This document shows, piece after piece, positions 1 to 6,737 of a stretch of 20,372 bases of DNA. The notes under the pieces are model-generated. The model had not been told where the DNA came from, searched no databases, and saw nothing but the letters and a program-made list of their open reading frames with translations. This stretch comes from an uncultured Ruminococcus sp. (GTDB taxonomy: Bacteria > Bacillota > Clostridia > Oscillospirales > Ruminococcaceae): contig UQEM01000033.1 in the NCBI GenBank assembly GCA_900540005.1, positions 1 through 20,372 on the forward strand. The letters are read 5' to 3'. The first letter of the stretch is position 1; the number at the start of each line of letters is the position of its first letter. The position numbers and the translations under genes are program-made.

Positions 1-43
1 ACAATGCTATTCGTCGGCAGCGTCAGATGTGTATAAGAGACAG
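1..43 (+). other. Illumina Nextera i5-side adapter (library artefact)
   Basis: Positions 11-43 are the Nextera read-1 transposase adapter. It starts TCGTCGGCAGCGTC and ends in the Tn5 mosaic end AGATGTGTATAAGAGACAG (25-43). The ten bases before it (ACAATGCTAT) fit the last bases of the P5 oligo plus an i5 index. This is synthetic sequence, not genome. Genomic DNA begins at 44. Confidence 0.98.
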
Positions 44-290
44 CCTTTAACAGTGGGACTATCGGCGTGACTACATTTCTGCGGAGAGAAGTAATGGTCT
101 TGCCGCATAAAGCAAAAGCGGAATCGTTAAAGTTTCCCGAAGCCCACAGCATGAATCCGAGCGACATTGAAAGCGTCTTTCCGCTTCGCACCGCACCGTC
201 GCAGATGATAGCGTCAAGTCTTTTTCCGCGTTCCGACTTCCACCAGTTCATGGCGATACGCTGCTTTTTTGAGAGCTTAGTTATCGTCAT
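44..290 (-). CDS. terL: Phage terminase large subunit, N-terminal fragment
   Basis: This is the motor ATPase of the phage DNA-packaging complex, which acts with the small subunit and portal. Only the first 82 codons are present, because the reading frame runs into the adapter at 43/44. The start is ATG at 288-290 with a purine-rich GGAGGGGAG upstream, overlapping the end of the small-subunit gene by 14 bases. Residues 32-39 read GAVRSGKT, the Walker A variant typical of large terminases. It is followed by a hydrophobic helix (SMSLGFMLWA) and a later strand with SLRRNVVTPI. The small-subunit neighbour supports the call. The family is well supported by the motif and the pair; the exact phage type cannot be told because the nuclease domain is missing. 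Confidence 0.85.
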
Positions 291-756
291 CGCCGTCACT
301 CTCCCCTCCGGTAAGAGCTGCTAAAAGGCTTTTAGCCTTGTCCTTTTCGGAGAAAGCGTTTTCAAGCTCGTATAGCTTTTCGAGAGCCTTAAGCCTGTCG
401 AAGAATCTCACTTCAACGCCGCCGCCCTTGTCGCGCTTGATTTCCGAGACATTGAAAAGGTCGAGGCCGTCAATGACAGGCTTTGGCGGAAGTTCGTCCG
501 CGAAAACGAGGTAAAGAGCGTCGCGGCAGCTCCCGAAAGCGAGCCGTTTGAGACCGGCAGCAACATTTCCGTCATCGCTGAGTATCCTGCGAAACTGCGC
601 GATCTTTTTGCGGCAGCTTTCGCTTCTGAGGCACTTTAGTCCCTCGCTTAGCGCAGAGCCTTTTTCAAAGCCTGCCCTTTCTGCCGCCTCGGTAAGATTC
701 CCGAGCATCGCGTACCAACCGCAGAAAGCCTCCTGCCTTGATTTGTTTTCCTGCAT
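277..756 (-). CDS. terS: Phage terminase small subunit
   Basis: This is the DNA-recognition subunit that marks phage DNA for packaging by the large terminase. The protein is 159 residues from the chosen start at 754-756. An AAGGAG lies 8 bases ahead of that ATG. The upstream ATG at 790-792 would add 12 residues but has no usable ribosome binding site and would place the AAGGAG inside the gene. Near the N-terminus is an FCGWYAMLGNLTEAAERAGF stretch, the helix-turn-helix typical of firmicute small terminases (GNxTEAAxxAG). The C-terminal half is charged and helical (FFDRLKALEKLYEL), and the tail is acidic. The stop overlaps the terL start. No strong promoter is visible upstream, which fits a late phage gene read from elsewhere or a decayed one. 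Confidence 0.82.
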   Translation of the reverse strand: MQENKSRQEAFCGWYAMLGNLTEAAERAGFEKGSALSEGLKCLRSESCRKKIAQFRRILSDDGNVAAGLKRLAFGSCRDALYLVFADELPPKPVIDGLDLFNVSEIKRDKGGGVEVRFFDRLKALEKLYELENAFSEKDKAKSLLAALTGGESDGDDDN

Positions 757-872
757 TTTTCTGACTCCTTTCCGAACGTCATCACCGTTCATAAGGGGTC
801 AGAAAAAGGGGGTGATTCAACCGAAAACCGTTGAATATTGAAAAAATAATTTTTGACTTTGTATGAATGCAC

Positions 873-917
873 AAAAAAATCCGTTGAAACTGTACACAAA
901 GTACGGTTTCAACGGAT
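873..917 (-). terminator. Rho-independent terminator of the peptidase/PLP-enzyme operon
   Basis: A hairpin spans 879-917. Arms 879-895 and 901-917 make 17 pairs including one T-G wobble, around a 5-base loop. On the minus strand it is followed by a run of seven T (873-879). It lies 25 bases beyond the stop of the PLP enzyme at 942 and should end the operon before the phage genes. Confidence 0.93.
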
Positions 918-941
918 AAAATTCCTGATATAGTGGTATGA

Positions 942-2210
942 TTACTTGCTTTCGAGCATTTCCTGTGCGGCGAGCATAGCACCAAGCTTGCCGCTCGTGT
1001 ATGTGATACCTCCCTGCATCCAGACGGCATAAGGCGCACGGAGCGGGCCGTCCGCAGACAGTTCAATAGAAGCGCCATTTGTGAACGCTCCGGCAGCCAT
1101 GATGACCTTGTCGGAGTAACCGGGCATATCCCAAGGCTCGGGGGTCACGAACGAATCAACAGGAGCGCCTTTCTGTATTCCGCGGCAGAAGGCGCACATT
1201 TTCTCCTCACTTCCGAGGCATACCGCCGTAATTATGTCTCCCCTCGGATCGTACTTGCGCGGCGAGCACTCATAACCGAGCATGGTAAAAAGTTCACTTG
1301 CGAAAGCTGATGTCTTGATAGCGCTTGCGACAACATCGGGAGCAAAAAACAGACCCAGCAGCATTTCACGGTTCATGCCGAGAGTACAGCCGACCTCCTT
1401 GCCCATGCCCACGCAGGTGAGACGGTACGAGCAAAGCTCAACGAGATCAGCGCGTCCTGCGATGTAGCCGCCTGTTCTTGCGATTCCGCCGCCCGCATTT
1501 TTGATAAGCGAGCCTATCATCAGATCTGCGCCGACAGACGAAGGTTCACGTTCCTCAACGAACTCGCCGTAGCAGTTGTCAACCATGATAATAACGTCGG
1601 GATTTCCCTTTTTAGCGGCCTTGACTATCTTTTCGATATCATCGACCGTAAAGGCGCGTCTGAGCGAGTATCCTCTTGAACGCTGAATGTACGCGATCTT
1701 CGCACCCTTGACAGCCTTTGTGATAGAGTCGAGGTCGGGCGAACCGTCCGGCAGCAGATCAACCTGATCGTACTCAACACCATAGTCCATGAGCGAACCG
1801 ATACCCTTTTCGCCAGAGAGACCTATAACTTCCTCAAGCGTGTCATACGGCTTTCCGGTAACTGCAACCATTTTGTCGCCTGTGCGGAGAACTCCGAAAA
1901 GCGCAACTGAGAGCGCATGAGTGCCCGAAACGAAATTAAATCTTACAAGTGCGTCCTCAGTTCCGAGAGCCTGCGCGAAAACCTTGTCGATAGTTTCTCT
2001 GCCGATATCGCCGTAGCCGTAGCCTGTTGAGCCGTAAAAGCACGGCTCGCTTACTCTGTTGTCAGAGAAAGCCTTGAGAACCTTTGCGCCGCAGTATTCC
2101 GCCACGGAATCGATTTTCGCAAAAGCCTCCTTACAGTTCTCCTCGACTTTTTCGGCAAGCTCCAAGAGCTTTGCGTCAAAATTATATATATCATTGATTT
2201 TGCTGTTCAT
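942..2210 (-). CDS. PLP-dependent methionine gamma-lyase family ('aluminium resistance') protein
   Basis: A cytosolic PLP enzyme of fold type I, 422 residues, the normal length for the family (Pfam Met_gamma_lyase, older name aluminium resistance protein). Substrate is uncertain; relatives are annotated as C-S lyases of methionine or cystathionine type. The N-terminus carries the diagnostic FYGSTGYGYGD and the substrate-loop RFNFVSGTHALS. A DNCYGEF block holds the PLP-ring aspartate. The Schiff-base lysine is probably K237 in GSLIKNAGGG, followed by a glycine-rich segment. The start at 2208-2210 has AGAGGAG about 7 bases upstream. It is the last gene of the operon, 83 bases after the GNAT gene, and ends at a strong terminator. 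Family assignment is firm; the metabolic role is inferred only from neighbours that release amino acids from peptides. Confidence 0.9.
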   Translation of the reverse strand: MNSKINDIYNFDAKLLELAEKVEENCKEAFAKIDSVAEYCGAKVLKAFSDNRVSEPCFYGSTGYGYGDIGRETIDKVFAQALGTEDALVRFNFVSGTHALSVALFGVLRTGDKMVAVTGKPYDTLEEVIGLSGEKGIGSLMDYGVEYDQVDLLPDGSPDLDSITKAVKGAKIAYIQRSRGYSLRRAFTVDDIEKIVKAAKKGNPDVIIMVDNCYGEFVEEREPSSVGADLMIGSLIKNAGGGIARTGGYIAGRADLVELCSYRLTCVGMGKEVGCTLGMNREMLLGLFFAPDVVASAIKTSAFASELFTMLGYECSPRKYDPRGDIITAVCLGSEEKMCAFCRGIQKGAPVDSFVTPEPWDMPGYSDKVIMAAGAFTNGASIELSADGPLRAPYAVWMQGGITYTSGKLGAMLAAQEMLESK

Positions 2211-2239
2211 TTGATTCTCCTCTATGTATATAGCAATTT

Positions 2240-2294
2240 AGAACTTGTTCATATTGCACACATCTTTTTGGCAGATCCTGTGAGAACAAGTTCT
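2240..2294. repeat. 11-bp perfect inverted repeat between the GNAT and PLP-enzyme genes
   Basis: AGAACTTGTTC at 2240-2250 and its exact complement GAACAAGTTCT at 2284-2294 enclose 33 bases. The right arm runs into the first base of the GNAT stop triplet (2294-2296). There is no T-run on either strand, so it is not an ordinary terminator. It could be an RNA hairpin that tunes expression or protects transcript between two cistrons, or a protein site. Confidence 0.5.
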
Positions 2295-3091
2295 TACTTT
2301 TCCTCAAGCATACCCTTTGACGCGCTGTCCTTTTCCACATCAACGCGTTCAAGAACGATCTCGCGCCCTGCGATCTTGAATCCTATCTCCTCGTAGAAGC
2401 TTACGCGGACATCAAGAGCGAGCAGATATGCGCGCTTGCCGAGTCCGTTGAAGAATTTTGCGAGCCAGCGCAGGAACTCTCTTGCGTAGCCCCTTCCGCG
2501 CGCGGAAAGCGTAGTGGCGACCTGTCCGATGAGGACAGTGCTGCCGATATCGAAAATAGCCGAAGCTGTCGTGCAGTTCCGGTAAGTGAAAACTCTGCTT
2601 ATTCCGTGACGGCAACGGTGCGAGGTATCGGTATACCAAAGAGAAAAGTCCGCGATATTCGGAAATCCCTCGCTGAGTATCTTGTAAACCTCAGGAAGTT
2701 TAGGGTTAAAGTCTACCTGTTCCTCGATAGATTCAAGCGGAGAATCATCGGTCGTAAGTTCAAAAATAGTTCGGTTAAGGACCTGATAGCGGTCGCTGAG
2801 TTTTATCTCTTCCAGTATCTCACGGTCGCCCTCGATTCGGAACGGGACATTCATGCTGACAAAGAGATTGATCTCCTCGCTTGCCCTGAGCTTACCGTCA
2901 CCGCAGATAATGAGCGTTGAGTTGATGATAAACATGAATCCCTCGCCGTTTTCGTCAGTTATCCTGTAAAAGCGGCAGAACTCGTAACTCGGGCCGTATG
3001 CTCTCATATATGCAAGCATTTTCTTGCCCGAGAGCGTCCTCATGAGCAGTTCGCGGTCAAGTTCGTGTTCGCGTTCAATAAGTTTTATCAT
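2294..3091 (-). CDS. GNAT family N-acetyltransferase
   Basis: A 265-residue cytosolic acyltransferase using acetyl-CoA; substrate unknown. The N-terminal about 130 residues form a poorly conserved domain. The C-terminal half is the GNAT fold. The acetyl-CoA motif A is at about 189-207 (GQVATTLSARGRGYAREFL, with the R-x-x-G-R-G/A pyrophosphate loop), and motif B at about 225-238 contains the typical VSFYEEIGF. The layout, with a divergent N-terminal domain before one GNAT domain, is common in clostridial proteins of this length. Its ATG (3089-3091) overlaps the stop of the M42 gene as ATGA, so translation is probably coupled. Within this operon it may acetylate an amino acid or peptide, which is inference only. 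Confidence 0.85.
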   Translation of the reverse strand: MIKLIEREHELDRELLMRTLSGKKMLAYMRAYGPSYEFCRFYRITDENGEGFMFIINSTLIICGDGKLRASEEINLFVSMNVPFRIEGDREILEEIKLSDRYQVLNRTIFELTTDDSPLESIEEQVDFNPKLPEVYKILSEGFPNIADFSLWYTDTSHRCRHGISRVFTYRNCTTASAIFDIGSTVLIGQVATTLSARGRGYAREFLRWLAKFFNGLGKRAYLLALDVRVSFYEEIGFKIAGREIVLERVDVEKDSASKGMLEEK

Positions 3092-4110
3092 AGCTGCGGG
3101 ATCCTCTTTGCAAGCGCCTTAACGAGAGTGTATGAGCTTTCGAGATCGGCAGTTTCAATAACGCTTGACGGCGAGTGCAGGTATCTGCACGGAACAGAAA
3201 CAGCGATAGTGCGCACACCTGTTCCGCTTATGTGGATAGCGCCGGCATCATTTCCGCCCGCAACGCGTGTCTTGGTCTGACAGGGGATATTCTCCTCCTT
3301 GGCAAGGTCAAAGGCAAGGCGGTAAAGTTCCTTGTCGTAAACGGTGCTTCTGTCCATGAAAGAGACTACAGGACCGCCACCGAGCGAGCAGACCTTTTTA
3401 GCGCCGTCAGCTCCGTCAATATCGGCAGCAGTGGTCGATTCAAGAACTATTGCAAAATCAGGAGCAACGGCTGTCGCAGAAACTCTTGAGCCTCTCAGAC
3501 CTATTTCCTCCTGAACATTGAAAACGAAATATGTGTCGTATTCAAGCTCCTCATGCATAAGGCGTATCATCATTGCACAGCCTGCGCGGTCGTCAATAGC
3601 CTTTGAGCGTATCCTGCGCTCGCCGAGCTGAACGAATTCGGAGCAGAAATAAACGCAGTCCCCGAGAGAAACGTACTTTTCAGCATCTTCTTTTGAATCC
3701 GCACCGATGTCAATATACATCTCGCTCATTTTCGGAGCTTTCTCGCGCTGTTCCTTGGAGAGATTGTGGACTGCGGTCGAGCCGACAACACCGCTGATAC
3801 GTTCCTTGCCCACTCTTACCTGTCTGCCGATGGTAACAGACGGATCAACGCCGCCGACCATATCAAAAGCGAGCGTACCGTCGCCGTTTATCGCAGTAAC
3901 GATAAAGCCAACCTCGTCCATGTGCGCACATATCATAAGCTTTTTGGCGGGAGTTTTTCTTCCCTTTTTAAAGCAGATAAGGCTTCCGAGATTATCGGTA
4001 TGGTAATCATCGCAAACGTCCTTGATCTTTTCGATAACAGCCTCTCTTACGGCAGTTTCATCGCCCGAAACTCCGTCAATGAGGCAAAGTTCCTTCAAAA
4101 GCTCTTTCAT
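3088..4110 (-). CDS. M42 family metallo-aminopeptidase (copy 1)
   Basis: A cytosolic, probably oligomeric, two-metal aminopeptidase that trims peptides (M42, glutamyl aminopeptidase/deblocking type). The metal and catalytic residues are all present. Numbering from the chosen start: H63 and D65 in AHMDEVG, bridging D173 in AIDDRAG, catalytic pair E201/E202 in QEEIGLRG, E224 in VLEST, and H312 in RYLHSP. Length is 340, normal for the family. Two ATGs are possible. The one at 4114-4116 overlaps the upstream stop as ATGA but sits one base after AGGAG. The one at 4108-4110 has AAAGGAG with a 7-base spacer and is preferred. Its 3' end overlaps the GNAT start. It is a paralogue of the gene immediately upstream; specificity cannot be read from sequence. 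Confidence 0.92.
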   Translation of the reverse strand: MKELLKELCLIDGVSGDETAVREAVIEKIKDVCDDYHTDNLGSLICFKKGRKTPAKKLMICAHMDEVGFIVTAINGDGTLAFDMVGGVDPSVTIGRQVRVGKERISGVVGSTAVHNLSKEQREKAPKMSEMYIDIGADSKEDAEKYVSLGDCVYFCSEFVQLGERRIRSKAIDDRAGCAMMIRLMHEELEYDTYFVFNVQEEIGLRGSRVSATAVAPDFAIVLESTTAADIDGADGAKKVCSLGGGPVVSFMDRSTVYDKELYRLAFDLAKEENIPCQTKTRVAGGNDAGAIHISGTGVRTIAVSVPCRYLHSPSSVIETADLESSYTLVKALAKRIPQL

Positions 4111-4112
4111 GG

Positions 4113-5123
4113 TCATTCTCCTTTCGCAATAAATTCAGCAATGAGCCTGCCCGTCTGTTCAACGTCTGAAATGTCGATAACTTCGGCAGGAGTGTGCATA
4201 TTTCTCAGCGGTATAGAGACCGTGCACGCCTTTGCACCGTTTTTGCCGCCTACCGAGTAGCGGTCAGCGTTCGTGCCTGTCGAGCCGTTCATGACCTCTG
4301 TCTGATACGGGATATCACTGTCTTTCGCGATATTCAAAAGTTTTTCGGAAACTTCACGTGAAAGTGACGGAGCAATGCCTATCATAGGGCCTTTGCCGAG
4401 TTTTCCGCATTTAAGCTCGTCCTCGCCGGGGGCAAGAGCGAAGCTTACATCGACTGCAAGAGCAATATCGGGCTGGATCCTCTCCGCCGCGATTTTTGCA
4501 CCGCGCTCGCCAAGTTCCTCCTGCGTGGAGAAAACAGCGGTAACGTGGTAGCCGGGTTTCTTGTCTTTGAGGAGTTCGAGCGCGTACAAAATTGCGGCAA
4601 CACCGCTTCTGTCGTCGAGCGCTCCGCCAGTGATACGGCTGCCTTTCAGTTCGCGGCACTTCACGTCAAAGGTAATGCTGTCGCCGAGCGAAACTATCTC
4701 CTCCAGTTCCTCTTTGGTCATACCTGCGTCAACAGCAGTCTCGTCAAACTGCAATACTTCCGCGCCGCCGTTTGTAAGATGAGGCGGAACAGAGCAGATA
4801 ACACCCTTTATGTCGCGCTTTCCGTGGATAACGACCGGCTGGGCAGGAAGCAGTCTGCGGTCGAGTCCACCAAGATTTGAAAACTTGATAAAGCCGTCAT
4901 CGGTAATATAAGTTACAATGAGACCGACCTGATCTATATGCGCGTCAAGCAGAAGTTCGGGCAGCCCCTTTTCGCCGAGAGTACCGATAACGCTGCCGCC
5001 GATGATCTCAGCATCGGGACAGTATTCCTTCAGCATTCCGCAGGCAAGTTCAGCGGCAGGGGATTCGCTTCCCGAAGCGCCGTAAGCCTCGGAAAGGCTG
5101 AAAACAGTATCCTTTAAATTCAT
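4113..5123 (-). CDS. M42 family metallo-aminopeptidase (copy 2, first operon gene)
   Basis: Second M42 peptidase, 336 residues, first gene of the operon. Catalytic residues: H62 and D64 in AHIDQVG, D170 in ALDDRSG, E202/E203 in QEELGERG, D225 in AVDVSF, H310 in RNMHTP. It differs from copy 1 at the fourth metal site (Asp rather than Glu) and in the loop GSTGTNADRYS, so the two probably differ in substrate preference rather than being recent duplicates. The start at 5121-5123 has AAAGGAG about 7 bases upstream. An in-frame ATG 45 bases earlier would add a non-conserved segment and has no ribosome binding site. The stop is within the ATGA overlap with copy 1. Confidence 0.92.
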   Translation of the reverse strand: MNLKDTVFSLSEAYGASGSESPAAELACGMLKEYCPDAEIIGGSVIGTLGEKGLPELLLDAHIDQVGLIVTYITDDGFIKFSNLGGLDRRLLPAQPVVIHGKRDIKGVICSVPPHLTNGGAEVLQFDETAVDAGMTKEELEEIVSLGDSITFDVKCRELKGSRITGGALDDRSGVAAILYALELLKDKKPGYHVTAVFSTQEELGERGAKIAAERIQPDIALAVDVSFALAPGEDELKCGKLGKGPMIGIAPSLSREVSEKLLNIAKDSDIPYQTEVMNGSTGTNADRYSVGGKNGAKACTVSIPLRNMHTPAEVIDISDVEQTGRLIAEFIAKGE

Positions 5124-5158
5124 ATATAAGCTCCTTTTGAAAGAAATAATTATATGAC

Positions 5159-5207
5159 AGTACCGCACATAGCGGTGCGGCAGAAGTAAAAAATGTTGCG
5201 CAGTACT
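5159..5207. repeat. Short hairpin region resembling the end of the 6492-6671 foldback element
   Basis: In the gap between the CPBP protease and the M42 operon, CCGCAC (5163-5168) and GTGCGG (5175-5180) form a hairpin. The segment AGTACCGCACA resembles the inner part of the inverted end of the MITE at 6492 (AATACCGCACA). A second, looser inverted match, GCGCAGTACT, lies at 5198-5207. It may be a decayed or shortened copy of the same element. There is no T-run, so it is not a convincing terminator. Confidence 0.35.
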
Positions 5208-6395
5208 TTATGATGCAAAAATGAGCATAGTCATGTAAGCCGCCTCAAGACAGAATGAAATGACCACTGGCACGGAGGTCCTCGCGATCACGAAACCTCT
5301 CCTGCTCTGCTCGGGAGTAGTTGCAGGAACTTTGTCGTGCTTGCGGAACATAAGGAGCAGGCACAATCCTAAAATAGCGCCCGCGAGCAGTATCATTGTA
5401 GCAATGGACTGTGCTGTGGTGTGACTGTCAGTAAGCGAAAGAAGTGTGACAAAGGTGTTCACGAAAATGTGGGCAATTATAGAGGGAACTATCGAGTTGT
5501 GCTTGAGAGTTATGTGGGCGAGGAAAATGCCGAGGAAAAACGCAAGGCAGAACTGCGGGATATTGCCGTGAGCAAGTCCGAAGAACAGTGCCGTAGCGAC
5601 TACAGCAAAGCGCTGATTCGCCTTTGAGAACACTTTCAGCAGCATACCGCGGTAAAAAACTTCCTCGGTAATGGGAGCGATTATGCAACTGTAAATTGTC
5701 ATGACCGCATAACCGATACCCGTAACGCCGATATCGCTCGAATCCGAAACAATGGTAGAATAGCCGAATTTATCGAAGATCTGCTCGATCCCGAGCGACA
5801 GGTAAGTAGTAGCCACCCAGATAAACATGGCTATAATACAGTATTGAATCGCATATGCGAAATTATACCCTTTCGGCTGAATTTTTGAGCGGAAATTGTT
5901 TTTCGACCACTTAAAGCCGAGCATGGCGAATCCGACATTAGCCAGCATATAGATGATGAGGTTTATTCCCGACAGGATCGAGGATTCGCTCATGTAAGAG
6001 TCAATCGCGCTGCTGTCAGCTCCGCCGCTTATGGACGAAATAATAGCTTTTATCGCGACAATGAGCAGGGAAGCCAGAATATTCGAGCCGAGGAAGTGAA
6101 ACAGCAGACACCAGCCGCCGATGTTATACGAGCGTTTAATGCTTTTTCGTTCGACCCTTGCAGGTTCGAGCGGTATTTTATATTCGGGCATTTTTATCCA
6201 CGGAAGTGTTTTCGAGTAGTCATCGCTGTAACCGTGGTATTCGGTAGGATTATCAAAAGGGTTCTGCGGGTCGGTCACAGAAGCCTCAAGCTGACGCTGC
6301 TGCACGTCATTGAGCCGCTTGTTTAGTCTGTATATCTCGTTGTTCAGAGCCGCGACTTCTGCTCTGTGAGAATCTGAATCTATGTAATCCGCCAT
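5208..6395 (-). CDS. CPBP family intramembrane metalloprotease (Rce1/CAAX-like)
   Basis: A 395-residue polytopic membrane protein with an unusually long soluble N-terminus. Residues 10-37 form a short coiled coil, followed by about 50 polar residues, and the first membrane segment starts at about 95. The glutamate-intramembrane-protease motifs are all present in order: E244-E245-x3-R249 (EEVFYR), F272-x3-H276 (FFGLAH), and H309-x3-N313 (HIFVN). In prokaryotes this family is linked to bacteriocin self-immunity, peptide maturation or anti-sigma cleavage, but most members have no known substrate. The start at 6393-6395 has AAAGGAAG about 7 bases upstream. No bacteriocin precursor was found beside it, so its role here is open. 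Confidence 0.9.
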   Translation of the reverse strand: MADYIDSDSHRAEVAALNNEIYRLNKRLNDVQQRQLEASVTDPQNPFDNPTEYHGYSDDYSKTLPWIKMPEYKIPLEPARVERKSIKRSYNIGGWCLLFHFLGSNILASLLIVAIKAIISSISGGADSSAIDSYMSESSILSGINLIIYMLANVGFAMLGFKWSKNNFRSKIQPKGYNFAYAIQYCIIAMFIWVATTYLSLGIEQIFDKFGYSTIVSDSSDIGVTGIGYAVMTIYSCIIAPITEEVFYRGMLLKVFSKANQRFAVVATALFFGLAHGNIPQFCLAFFLGIFLAHITLKHNSIVPSIIAHIFVNTFVTLLSLTDSHTTAQSIATMILLAGAILGLCLLLMFRKHDKVPATTPEQSRRGFVIARTSVPVVISFCLEAAYMTMLIFAS

Positions 6396-6426
6396 TGTAT
6401 CTTCCTTTCAAACTGTAGTACATTAT

Positions 6427-6455
6427 ATTTTACCACAAATTGCAAAAAAAGTAAA
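6427..6455 (-). promoter_or_regulatory. Candidate promoter of the CPBP protease gene
   Basis: On the minus strand, TTTACT (-35, 6450-6455) lies 17 bases from TAAAAT (-10, 6427-6432), with TGTGG directly before the -10. An overlapping TATAAT lies 5 bases further downstream. It is about 30 bases before the start codon. Confidence 0.55.
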
Positions 6456-6491
6456 GAAGCAAATTTTATCGGCATTAGCAGTGTAGGCTCT

Positions 6492-6671
6492 TTAAGGCAA
6501 TACCGCACAGAGCTTGTGCTGAAGATGCACTGTCAGATTTTTCGTCAGATTGTATAGAAATTCCGCAGGCATACTATCGTATGTCAAGGGATTTATGTGC
6601 AAGATGACGGAAAATATGCAAGCAGATTCAGTGCAAAGCAGTCAGGCGGGCTTTGTGCGGTGTTGCCTTAA
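6492..6671. mobile_element. 180-bp foldback MITE
   Basis: The 22 bases at 6492-6513 (TTAAGGCAATACCGCAC...) and 6650-6671 are inverted copies differing at two positions, both tolerated as G-U pairs in RNA. The interior is also self-complementary: TGCACTG, ATTTT(T/C)CGTCA and AAAT(T/C)CC blocks recur inverted, up to an apical hairpin CATAC-TATC-GTATG at 6570-6583. Both ends begin with TTAA, which may be the duplicated target. It holds no coding frame of note. It fills most of the 342-base gap between the divergent CPBP and lipoprotein genes; the rest of that gap is their promoters. Confidence 0.8.
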
Positions 6672-6684
6672 GTATAATTTAAGG

Positions 6685-6713
6685 TTGACAAGCTATCATA
6701 TATAATGGATAAT
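6685..6713 (+). promoter_or_regulatory. Promoter of the MBL-fold lipoprotein
   Basis: TTGACA (6685-6690), a 17-base spacer, then GATAAT (6708-6713). The -35 is perfect and starts only 14 bases beyond the end of the MITE. The transcript start would lie close to the AAAGGAGG ribosome binding site at 6721-6728. Confidence 0.65.
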
Positions 6714-6737
6714 AATACAAAAAGGAGGCAGACCAAT

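Noticed and set aside
67..324. Plus-strand 85-codon open frame at the left edge
   Set aside because: Antisense to the terminase genes, no ribosome binding site, no recognisable motif.
757..792. Longer small-terminase start at 790-792
   Set aside because: No ribosome binding site before it, while AAGGAG with good spacing precedes the ATG at 754-756.
5124..5168. Fifteen-residue N-terminal extension of M42 copy 2
   Set aside because: It spans the AAAGGAG ribosome binding site of the internal ATG and shows no family similarity.
6701..6706. TATAAT at 6701 as the -10 of the lipoprotein gene
   Set aside because: Only 10 bases from the TTGACA at 6685; GATAAT at 6708 gives the proper 17-base spacer.
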